This document shows, one piece after another, positions 1-6,163 of a DNA stretch of 6,163 nucleotides; within the stretch, counting starts at the first letter, position 1; the number at the start of each line of letters is the position of its first letter. Under the pieces are notes generated by a model, which had not been told where the DNA came from, searched no databases, and saw only the letters and a list, made by a program, of their open reading frames with translations. A program made the translations under genes and the position numbers. Source of the stretch: Pseudomonadota bacterium (GTDB lineage: Bacteria; Pseudomonadota; Gammaproteobacteria; Steroidobacterales; Steroidobacteraceae); assembly GCA_021792815.1 (NCBI GenBank), contig JAJYTX010000185.1, positions 1 through 6,163 of the forward strand. The letters are read 5' to 3'.

Positions 1-280
<280 letters not shown>

Positions 281-1840
281 TCAGGTCCGCCGCCGCCGCA
301 CCATCGCGAGCGCCGCAGCGAGCCCCGCGCCCGCGAGTCCGACCGCAAGGCCGTTGCCCACGCGGGCGAAAGGCGTCATTCCGATCATGGGCACAACAGC
401 CGAGCGCAGCACGGCCGGCTGCATGATGGGCGCCTCCGCCAGCACCTGGCCCTGCGGCCCGATCACCGCCGACACCCCGTTGTCGGTCGCGACGACCATG
501 TACCGGCCTTCTTCCTGGGTCCGCATGCGCGCCATCTGAAACTGCTGATAGCGCGCCGAGCTGTTGCCGAACCAGGCGTCGTCGGTGACATTCACCAACG
601 CATTCGCCTTCGGCAGCATGCGCAACATATAGCCGCCGTAGGCGACCTCGTAGCACACCGTGGGCCCAAGCTGCAGTCCGGCCACCGACAGCGGCTTCTG
701 GTGGACGCCGCCGCGGGTAAAGCTCGAGGACGGCAGGTTCATCCGCGCCAGCCAGCGGCGCACGAAGCGCGGCAGCGGAATGAACTCGACGAACGGCACC
801 AGGTGATCCTTGTCGTACCAGCCGGGCCGCTCGCCCAGCGCGAGAATCGAGTTGTAGTACTGCCCCGATGCGGATTCGCGCAGCACCCCGAGCACCAGCG
901 AGGAGCCGTGAAGGCGCGCGGCGCGATCCAGCTGCCCGACGTAAGGCAGCAGGTTGTTGACCAGATCGGGCAGCGAGGATTCCGGCCAGACGATCAGTCG
1001 GGCGCCGAACGCCGATTCCGTGAGCCGCCGGTAGCGCGCGAGAATCCGCTCGGACTGGCCGGCCTGCCACTTGTCCTGCTGGGGAATGTCGCCCTGCACG
1101 ATGGCCACGGAGACCGGCGGCCCCTCGGGGTGCGTCCAGGCGATGCCACCGATACCGGCCGCGGCCAGCCACGGCCCGATGAGCACCGCAGCGCCGAGCA
1201 GCCGCACCCGGGTGGTCCCACGCACCAGCGCCACCAGAGCACCGGCGCCCGAGACCAGGACGAGGCTGATGCCGTAGACGCCCCAGATCGGCGCCAGATG
1301 GGCCAGCGCCGTATCGGTCTGAGTGTAGCCGAGCGAAAGCCACGGAAAGCCCGAGAACAGCCAGCCGCGCAGCCACTCGACGAGCAGCCAGATCGCGGGG
1401 GCACCGAGCAGCCAGCGCACCGCGCCCGCGGGAAACAGCCGCACCACCAGGTAGCCGCTGAGCGCATGATAGGCGGCCATCAGGCCGATCAGCGCCAGCA
1501 TCAACGCCGCGGTCAACCACAGCGGCGCGACCAGGTGAATGCTGATGTACAGCCAGTAGGTGCCGGCGGCAAACATGCCGAAACCGAACCAGAACCCGAG
1601 CCACGCCGCCTGTCGCGGACTGGCACGGTCCCACAGGCCGATCAGCACCGCCGGGCTGATCAGCGCGAGAGGCCACCACTGCTGGGGCGCGAAGGCGCAG
1701 GCGAGCAGCGCGCCACAGCCCAGCGCGAGCACCGGGCGCATCCAGGCGCGGCGCGCGAACGCCACGCCGCGCGTGCCTGCCTGTGCGGCACGCGAGCGGG
1801 TAAGGGTGGCCGGGATGTCCTCGGAAGGCTGGACGCTCAA
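281..1840 (-). CDS. lnt: Apolipoprotein N-acyltransferase Lnt
   Basis: Lnt is the inner-membrane enzyme that N-acylates the lipid-modified N-terminal cysteine of apolipoproteins, using phospholipid as acyl donor; it is the last step of lipoprotein maturation. The 519-residue product (E. coli about 512) has a hydrophobic N-terminal part with several membrane segments between about residues 36 and 232, then a periplasmic nitrilase-like domain (about 242-485) and a final membrane helix near 493-512. The catalytic triad is visible: Glu287 in IVWPESSLPD, Lys344 in YDKDHLVPF and Cys396 in TVCYE. Glu352 in VEFIP and Tyr397-Glu398 are also conserved. The start is a TTG at 1840 whose TTGA overlaps the corC stop by 4 bases. 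A GGAG eight bases upstream (plus 1849-1852) supports it; internal GTG (residue 26) and ATG (residue 34) are alternatives. A late segment reads ATDNG where E. coli has a TNNG version. Confidence 0.96.
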   Translation of the reverse strand: MSVQPSEDIPATLTRSRAAQAGTRGVAFARRAWMRPVLALGCGALLACAFAPQQWWPLALISPAVLIGLWDRASPRQAAWLGFWFGFGMFAAGTYWLYISIHLVAPLWLTAALMLALIGLMAAYHALSGYLVVRLFPAGAVRWLLGAPAIWLLVEWLRGWLFSGFPWLSLGYTQTDTALAHLAPIWGVYGISLVLVSGAGALVALVRGTTRVRLLGAAVLIGPWLAAAGIGGIAWTHPEGPPVSVAIVQGDIPQQDKWQAGQSERILARYRRLTESAFGARLIVWPESSLPDLVNNLLPYVGQLDRAARLHGSSLVLGVLRESASGQYYNSILALGERPGWYDKDHLVPFVEFIPLPRFVRRWLARMNLPSSSFTRGGVHQKPLSVAGLQLGPTVCYEVAYGGYMLRMLPKANALVNVTDDAWFGNSSARYQQFQMARMRTQEEGRYMVVATDNGVSAVIGPQGQVLAEAPIMQPAVLRSAVVPMIGMTPFARVGNGLAVGLAGAGLAAALAMVRRRRT

Positions 1841-2703
1841 GCGGCCGGCTCCATGTTGCGCGGCGCCGGCGTGCCGGCCGGGATCACGACGCGCAGTGCA
1901 TCGATCCGGCGCCGGTCGGCCCGCATGATGCGGAACTCGAACCCCTCGAGCGTGAGCGACTCGCCGCGCCGGGGCAGCCGGCCGAACTGTCGCATCAGCA
2001 GACCCGCGATGGTCTCGTAGCCCTGTTCCTCGGAGAAGTGGGCACCGAAGTACTCGTTGAACTCCTCGATGCGCGTGACCCCGCGCATCAGGTACTGGCG
2101 GTCGGTCTCCCGGCGGATATTCTGGTCCTCATCGACGTCGAACTCATCGTCGATCTCGCCCACGATCTGCTCGATCACGTCCTCGATGGTGATCAGCCCC
2201 GCCACACCACCGTACTCGTCGACCACGATGGCCATATGCTGGCGGTTGCCGCGGAATTCCTTGAGCAGTACGTCGAGGCGCTTGGACTCCGGTACGAACA
2301 CCGCCGGACGCATGAACTCGCGGATGTCGAACCGCTGCTCCTCGTGGTGGCCGCAGAGTCGCAACAGGTCCTTGGCGAGCAATATCCCCACGATGTCGTC
2401 GCGGTCTTCGTCCATGACGGGGAAGCGGGAGTGTCCGGACTCCACCACGGTCGGCAGGATCCGGGTCACCGGGTCGTCGCGCCGCAGGTAGACCATCTGG
2501 GCGCGTGGCACCATGACATCGCGCGCATGCAGATCAGAGACCGCCAGCACACCCTCGATCATCGTCAGCGCATCGGCCTCGAACAGGCCGCGGGCGCGCG
2601 CCTCGCGCAGCAGGCGCATCAGGTCCTGGCGGTTGCGCGGCTCGGCTGCAAAAGCCCGCCACAGCCGCTTCAGCCACCGCCGCGTGTCCTGGGGCTGGCG
2701 CAT
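1837..2703 (-). CDS. corC: CorC/YbeX family CBS-domain protein (magnesium and cobalt efflux-associated)
   Basis: This 288-residue cytosolic protein belongs to the CorC/YbeX group (E. coli CorC is about 292 residues), linked to Mg2+/Co2+ efflux together with CorA and, in the ybeZYX-lnt operon, to ribosome-related physiology. It has no transmembrane segment, so it is not itself the channel. Residues 61-75 (RDVMVPRAQMVYLRR) open the first CBS domain, which runs to about 120. The second covers about 130-190 and holds the signature IVVDEYGGVAGLITIEDV (159-176), followed by the acidic stretch EIDDEFDVDED. The C-terminal CorC_HlyC domain spans about 200-280. The ATG start shares one base with the ybeY stop (TGATG), and GGAG lies six bases upstream, so the start is firm. 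The molecular role of this family is less settled than the name suggests. Confidence 0.95.
   Translation of the reverse strand: MRQPQDTRRWLKRLWRAFAAEPRNRQDLMRLLREARARGLFEADALTMIEGVLAVSDLHARDVMVPRAQMVYLRRDDPVTRILPTVVESGHSRFPVMDEDRDDIVGILLAKDLLRLCGHHEEQRFDIREFMRPAVFVPESKRLDVLLKEFRGNRQHMAIVVDEYGGVAGLITIEDVIEQIVGEIDDEFDVDEDQNIRRETDRQYLMRGVTRIEEFNEYFGAHFSEEQGYETIAGLLMRQFGRLPRRGESLTLEGFEFRIMRADRRRIDALRVVIPAGTPAPRNMEPAA
1849..1852 (-). promoter_or_regulatory. Shine-Dalgarno GGAG for the TTG start of lnt
   Basis: On the minus strand GGAG is followed by eight bases and then TTG at 1840-1838. It lies inside the last codons of corC. The spacing is ideal and is the main reason for choosing the TTG over the internal GTG or ATG, together with the TTGA stop/start overlap, which suggests translational coupling. 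Confidence 0.6.
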
Positions 2704-3203
2704 CAGCGGCTCCGGTAGGGATTGGCGAAGCCGAGCCCGCGCAGCACCCGGATCTCGCGCCGCTCCATGCGATGGGCGTCCGGTTCGCGCTGGTGGTCAT
2801 AGCCGATCAGATGCAGCGCCCCGTGCACCACCAGGTGGGCCCAATGGGCCCGCAGCGCCTTGCCCTGTTCACGCGCTTCGGCCCGCACCACCTGCGCACA
2901 GATGACCAGATCCCCGAGCGGTCTCGGAACGGTGTCGATCACGCCGGGCCACTGCGCCGGAAACGACAGAACGTTGGTCGGTGTGTCCTTACCACGGTAA
3001 CGACAGTTGAGCCGACGGCTCTCGGCCGGCCCAACGACGCGCACGCCGAGTTCGGCGCGCGCAGCACGGCGTCCGAGCGCGCTGCCGGCCCAGAGTACGA
3101 TCTCGCCGGTACGCGGAGCCCAGCCGCGCACACATCGTTGAACGTCGACTTGCGGGAGGCTTGGCGCACTCGCAGACTTCACGGTTCCGATGCCGCCGCG
3201 CAT
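2703..3203 (-). CDS. ybeY: Endoribonuclease YbeY (rRNA maturation factor)
   Basis: YbeY is a single-domain zinc-dependent endoribonuclease needed for 16S rRNA 3'-end maturation and for late-stage 70S ribosome quality control. The 166-residue product (E. coli about 155) contains the UPF0054 hallmarks: RRLNCRYRGKDTPTNVLSFP at residues 63-82 and the metal-binding H-x3-H-x5-H signature HGALHLIGYDH, with His127, His131 and His137. Two adjacent start codons, GTG at 3206 and ATG at 3203, are possible. GGGAG lies eight bases before the ATG and five before the GTG, so I chose the ATG; the difference is one residue. The upstream phoH-like stop overlaps this start (GTGATG block), indicating coupled translation. 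YbeY is known to cooperate with its operon neighbour YbeZ, the PhoH-like ATPase. About 15 residues of N-terminal sequence before VDVQ are poorly conserved. Confidence 0.95.
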   Translation of the reverse strand: MRGGIGTVKSASAPSLPQVDVQRCVRGWAPRTGEIVLWAGSALGRRAARAELGVRVVGPAESRRLNCRYRGKDTPTNVLSFPAQWPGVIDTVPRPLGDLVICAQVVRAEAREQGKALRAHWAHLVVHGALHLIGYDHQREPDAHRMERREIRVLRGLGFANPYRSR

Positions 3204-4183
3204 CACGAGGGCTCCCGCTTGCTCTGCGTCGCGGTACGCGACTCATAAGCCTGCACGATGCGCTGCACGAGCGGATGGCGCACTACATCGCGGGCGTCGA
3301 AGAAGGTGAACGCCACGCCCTCGACACCGCGCAATACGTCGATCACGTGACTCAGCCCGGACTGGCGTCCGGCCGGCAGGTCCGTCTGGGTGATATCGCC
3401 GGTCACGACGGCCTTGGAGCCAAAGCCGATGCGGGTGAGGAACATCTTCATCTGTTCGATGGTGGTGTTCTGCGCCTCATCGAGAATGATGAACGAGTCG
3501 TTGAGAGAGCGTCCGCGCATGAAGGCAAGCGGCGCCACTTCGATGACGTTGCGCTCGATGAAGCGCGAGACCCGGTCGAAGCCGAGCATTTCGTACAGGG
3601 CATCGTACATGGGCCGCAGATACGGATCGACCTTCTGAGTGAGGTCGCCCGGCAGGAACCCGAGGCGCTCTCCGGCCTCCACGGCGGGCCGGACCAGCAC
3701 GACGCGCCGGATGGCCTCGGCCTGCAGCGCCTCCACGGCGCAGGCGACGGCGAGATAGGTCTTGCCGGTGCCGGCCGGGCCGATACCGAAAGTCAGATCA
3801 GTGCCGCGGATGTTCGCGAGGTACTGGCGCTGGTGGTGGCCGCGCGCCCGCAACCCGCCCCTGGGCAGCCGGATGCCAAGGTCCTCGGACGGCTCGCCAT
3901 GCGCCTGGCCGGACTCTCGCTCGCGCAGCGCCAAGTGCACGCGCTCGGGCGTCACCTCTTCGTCCTTGGCGAGCGCGAACAGTTCGCGCAGAGTTTCCTC
4001 GGCGCTGCCAGCTCGCGCGCCGAGCACCCGGAAGCTGTCCCCGCGCCGTCGGATCTCCACATCGAGCCGCGCTTCGAGCAGCCGCAGATTCTCATCCAAC
4101 GGACCGCACAGATTCGCCAGCCGTGCGTTGTCCGCCGGTCCCAGGGCGAACTCGCGCGATGCGTCGGGCAGGGCTACTGGCAC
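3203..4183 (-). CDS. ybeZ: PhoH-like ATPase (YbeZ)
   Basis: A cytosolic P-loop NTPase of the PhoH family, predicted to work with YbeY in rRNA processing and possibly to have RNA helicase activity. With the GTG start at 4183 it is 326 residues (E. coli YbeZ about 346). An N-terminal region typical of the family ([20 protein letters not shown], residues 13-32) precedes the ATPase domain with Walker A GPAGTGKT (135-142), the block [18 protein letters not shown] (163-180) and Walker B IILDEAQN (232-239). The frame is open upstream to an ATG at 4276, but those extra 31 residues lie inside the miaB coding sequence and do not resemble the family N-terminus. The GTG start gives a 10-base overlap with miaB and aligns well with E. 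coli YbeZ. The Shine-Dalgarno for the GTG is weak (GGA five bases upstream). Confidence 0.93.
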   Translation of the reverse strand: MPVALPDASREFALGPADNARLANLCGPLDENLRLLEARLDVEIRRRGDSFRVLGARAGSAEETLRELFALAKDEEVTPERVHLALRERESGQAHGEPSEDLGIRLPRGGLRARGHHQRQYLANIRGTDLTFGIGPAGTGKTYLAVACAVEALQAEAIRRVVLVRPAVEAGERLGFLPGDLTQKVDPYLRPMYDALYEMLGFDRVSRFIERNVIEVAPLAFMRGRSLNDSFIILDEAQNTTIEQMKMFLTRIGFGSKAVVTGDITQTDLPAGRQSGLSHVIDVLRGVEGVAFTFFDARDVVRHPLVQRIVQAYESRTATQSKREPS

Positions 4184-5499
4184 AGGCGTCCGCGCAGGCT
4201 GTGGGGCAGTGCCGCGGTCACTGCAACCTCGACGAAGCGCCCGATGAGCTCGGTCGGACCGGCGAAATTGATCCACCGGTTGTTCTCGGTGCGCCCGGCG
4301 AGTTCCCGCGCGTCTTTTCGGGCGGGACGCTCGATCAGTACGCGCTGCACGCTGCCCACCATGCCCTCGCTGATGGCGCGAGCCTGGCTGTCGAGCTGGG
4401 CCTGCAGCCGCGCGAGGCGCGCCTGTTTGACGTCGTGAGGGGTGTCGTCCGGCAGTGAGGCGGCGGGCGTACCGGGACGGCGACTATAGATGAAGCTGAA
4501 GGACTGATCGAACCCGACGTCGCGCACCAGCGCAAGCGTCGCCTCGAAATCACGCTCGCTCTCCCCGGGAAAGCCGACGATGATGTCGGAGGAAATGCTG
4601 ATCCCGGGCCGCACGGCACGCAACCTGCGCACCTTGTCCTTGAATTCGAGCGAGGTATAGCCGCGCTTCATCAGCGAGAGCATGCGGTCCGAGCCGCTCT
4701 GCACGGCGAGGTGCAGGTGATGGGCAAGCTTGGGCACCTCGGCGAACGCTTCGATCAGACTGTCGTCAAACTCCACCGGATGAGAGGTGGTGAAGCGGAT
4801 GCGTTCGATCTGCGGAAGCGCCGCCACGTGATGGATGAGCGTGGCGAGATCCACCACTGCCCCGTCCGACATCTCTCCGGCGTAGGCGTTGACGTTCTGG
4901 CCGAGAAGCGTGATCTCCCGGACACCCTGGGCGGCGAGCTGACGGACTTCCCCGAGCACGGAGTCGAACGGACGGCTGACTTCCTCCCCGCGGGTGTAAG
5001 GGACAATGCAGAAGCTGCAGTACTTGCTGCAGCCTTCCATGACGGACACGAAAGCGCTGGCGCCTTCGACGCGCGGCGCGGGCAGGTGGTCGAACTTCTC
5101 GATCTCCGGGAAGCTGACGTCCACCTGGGAGCGGCCGGTGCGGCCGAGCTGCTCGATCATTTCGGGCAGCCGATGCAGCGTCTGGGGACCGAACACCAGA
5201 TCGACGAACGGCGCGCGCGCGGTGATGGCCTCGCCCTCCTGGCTGGCCACGCAGCCTCCCACGCCAATCAGCACGTGTGGGCGTTGCGTCTTGAACCGCC
5301 GCCACTCCCCCAGCAGGGAAAACACTTTCTCCTGCGCTTTCTCGCGCACCGAGCAGGTGTTCATGAGCAGCACGTCCGCCTCGGCCGGGTCGTCGGTAGG
5401 GGACAGACCGAGCCCCGTGCACAGTACGTCCGCCATGCGGGCGGAATCGTACTCGTTCATCTGGCAGCCGAAGGTCTTGATGTAGTAGTGACGGGGCAT
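4174..5499 (-). CDS. miaB: tRNA-2-methylthio-N6-dimethylallyladenosine synthase MiaB
   Basis: MiaB is a radical-SAM methylthiotransferase that converts i6A37 to ms2i6A37 in tRNAs reading codons that begin with U. The 441-residue protein (E. coli 474) has the three-part family layout. The N-terminal MTTase domain carries Cys12 ([11 protein letters not shown]), Cys49 ([10 protein letters not shown]) and Cys83 ([11 protein letters not shown]), which bind the auxiliary iron-sulfur cluster. The radical-SAM domain has Cys157, Cys161 and Cys164 in [17 protein letters not shown] for the SAM-binding [4Fe-4S] cluster, then LLGQNVNAY and [16 protein letters not shown] domain ends the protein, from about residue 378, including [12 protein letters not shown] chose the ATG at 5499 because [19 protein letters not shown] aligns with the E. 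coli N-terminus. A GTG at 5559 would add 20 residues of unconserved sequence. The Shine-Dalgarno is weak. It is the first gene of the operon. Confidence 0.96.
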   Translation of the reverse strand: MPRHYYIKTFGCQMNEYDSARMADVLCTGLGLSPTDDPAEADVLLMNTCSVREKAQEKVFSLLGEWRRFKTQRPHVLIGVGGCVASQEGEAITARAPFVDLVFGPQTLHRLPEMIEQLGRTGRSQVDVSFPEIEKFDHLPAPRVEGASAFVSVMEGCSKYCSFCIVPYTRGEEVSRPFDSVLGEVRQLAAQGVREITLLGQNVNAYAGEMSDGAVVDLATLIHHVAALPQIERIRFTTSHPVEFDDSLIEAFAEVPKLAHHLHLAVQSGSDRMLSLMKRGYTSLEFKDKVRRLRAVRPGISISSDIIVGFPGESERDFEATLALVRDVGFDQSFSFIYSRRPGTPAASLPDDTPHDVKQARLARLQAQLDSQARAISEGMVGSVQRVLIERPARKDARELAGRTENNRWINFAGPTELIGRFVEVAVTAALPHSLRGRLCQ

Positions 5500-5657
5500 G
5501 GCGCTCGGGGATGGAGAGAGCGGAATTTTACGGCCTGGAAAGCCCGACCGCACGGCCACTGAGTTCGGCGGCCCACCAGGATATCAAATCCAATATTTTT
5601 CAATGACTTAAGCAGACCCCGGCAGGTGGCGCGTCAATTCCATCGCTATGGGCGCCA

Positions 5658-5672
5658 GACCCGATTCGGGTC
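5658..5672. repeat. Perfect 15-base palindrome upstream of the ROK kinase gene, candidate operator or hairpin
   Basis: GACCCGATTCGGGTC is a perfect inverted repeat with 7-base arms around a single central T. It ends 11 bases before the ATG at 5684 and touches the -10-like CATAAT at 5672-5677. As DNA it could bind a dimeric repressor; as RNA it could form a 6-bp stem with a three-base loop, which matters only if transcription starts upstream of it. The function is inferred from position and symmetry alone. Confidence 0.4.
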
Positions 5673-5677
5673 ATAAT
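5672..5677 (+). promoter_or_regulatory. Candidate -10 box (CATAAT) for the ROK kinase gene
   Basis: CATAAT matches the sigma-70 consensus TATAAT at five of six positions and stands in a GC-rich surrounding. Transcription would start about seven bases downstream, at or next to the ATG at 5684, giving a nearly leaderless mRNA. No recognisable -35 is present at 16-18 bases upstream, so an activator or a different promoter is possible. Confidence 0.3.
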
Positions 5678-5683
5678 GAGTCT

Positions 5684-6163
5684 ATGGCTTCCCGTAATGC
5701 TTCCAGTCGCCGCTCGCCGGCCCGGCCCTCCGAAGGACGTATCCTGGTAATCGACGTCGGAGGATCTCATGTCAAATTCCGCATGGGGCCCGATGGTGAG
5801 ATCCGGCGGTTCGAGTCGGGTCCGGACATGACGGCGGCCACCATGGCGCGACAGGTGCGCCGACTGGCCAAGGACCTGCCCTACGAGGCGGTCTCGATCG
5901 GCTATCCGGGCCCGGTGATTCGCGGGCGCATCATCGGCGAACCGCACAACCTCGGATCCGGTTGGGTGCGGTATGACTTCGCCAAGACCCTGGGCCGGCC
6001 TGTCCGGGTGGTCAACGACGCCACCATGCAGGCGCTCGGCAGTTACGAGGGCGGACGGATGCTGTTCCTCGGGCTCGGCACCGGCCTCGGCACGGCGTTG
6101 ATCCTCGACGGCATCGTGGAATCGATGGAGATCGGCCATGCGCACTTCAAGCGCGGCCGCACT
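5684..6163 (+). CDS. ROK-family sugar kinase, polyphosphate glucokinase-like (partial, runs off window end)
   Basis: The first 160 codons of a cytosolic ASKHA-fold sugar kinase, which would phosphorylate a hexose, probably glucose, using ATP or polyphosphate. The phosphate-binding DVGGSHVKF motif is at residues 24-32, SIGYPGPV at 71-78, PHNLGSGW at 87-94, and the catalytic-base segment VNDATMQAL at 110-118 with Asp112. The second phosphate loop GLGTGLGTA follows at 130-138, and MEIGH at 148-152 holds the expected sugar-binding Glu149 and His152. The classical ROK zinc-binding cysteine cluster is not seen, but the gene is cut just after MEIGH. Eighteen residues rich in Ser, Arg and Pro precede the conserved start of the domain. 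An in-frame ATG at 5648 would add 12 residues, but it has no Shine-Dalgarno. The phosphoryl donor cannot be decided from this fragment. It is transcribed divergently from the miaB operon. Confidence 0.88.
   Translation, partial: MASRNASSRRSPARPSEGRILVIDVGGSHVKFRMGPDGEIRRFESGPDMTAATMARQVRRLAKDLPYEAVSIGYPGPVIRGRIIGEPHNLGSGWVRYDFAKTLGRPVRVVNDATMQALGSYEGGRMLFLGLGTGLGTALILDGIVESMEIGHAHFKRGRT

Larger units (their letters stand above)
5500..5683. promoter_or_regulatory. Divergent intergenic region between miaB and the ROK kinase gene
   Basis: These 184 bases separate two genes that point away from each other, so promoters for both must lie here or nearby. The centre (5581-5610) is markedly AT-rich: only 6 of 30 bases are G or C. 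On the minus strand a good -35-like TTGACG sits at plus 5632-5637, but no good -10 follows at normal spacing. A -10-like TGATAT lies inside the AT-rich block (about 5580-5585), with a poor -35. Exact promoter assignment is therefore uncertain. No transcription terminator is expected or seen. Confidence 0.5.

Noticed and set aside
3161..4438. 425-codon open frame on the plus strand opposite ybeY, the phoH-like gene and the end of miaB
   Set aside because: No family motif is visible, and it mirrors the strongly conserved YbeZ coding sequence, including both Walker motifs.
4711..5562. 283-codon open frame on the plus strand opposite miaB
   Set aside because: It mirrors the radical-SAM and MTTase regions of MiaB, and its composition is that of a shadow frame.
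5627..5657. Inverted repeat TGGCGC / GCGCCA with a 19-base loop upstream of the kinase gene
   Set aside because: Only six base pairs with mismatches on both sides; expected by chance in GC-rich DNA.
5600..6145. 181-codon open frame on the minus strand opposite the ROK kinase
   Set aside because: The plus-strand frame carries a full set of ROK kinase motifs in the right order; the minus-strand product shows none.

Overview
The window is a chromosomal housekeeping region of high GC content, most likely from a gammaproteobacterium. Reading along the minus strand, the gene order is miaB, phoH-like (ybeZ), ybeY, corC (ybeX), lnt, then leuS. This is the order known from Escherichia coli and many other gammaproteobacteria, except that nothing separates lnt from leuS here, whereas E. 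coli has the gltIJKL genes between them. The species cannot be named from the sequence alone.

Layout: positions 1-180 hold the first 60 codons of leuS (minus strand, cut by the window edge). Positions 181-280 are a short spacer that probably carries the leuS promoter. From 281 to 5499 five minus-strand genes are packed without any gaps: lnt, corC, ybeY, phoH-like and miaB. Every junction overlaps by 1 to 10 bases, which indicates one operon transcribed from upstream of miaB, with translational coupling between neighbours. From 5500 to 5683 there is a divergent intergenic region with an AT-rich block and a perfect 15-base palindrome. From 5684 to the window end, on the plus strand, is the 5' part of a ROK-family sugar kinase gene resembling polyphosphate glucokinases.

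The operon combines tRNA modification (MiaB), rRNA maturation and ribosome quality control (YbeY with its PhoH-like ATPase partner), a CBS-domain protein linked to Mg/Co homeostasis (CorC/YbeX), and the last step of lipoprotein acylation (Lnt). Leucyl-tRNA synthetase follows, so the theme is translation plus envelope biogenesis. All visible catalytic motifs are intact and no gene looks broken.

I found no mobile element, CRISPR array, RNA gene or undescribed system. The most useful items for follow-up are the palindrome overlapping a possible -10 box directly upstream of the sugar-kinase gene, and the start-codon choices inside the operon (TTG for lnt, GTG for the phoH-like gene). Several long open frames opposite these genes, up to 610 codons, are codon-bias shadows.
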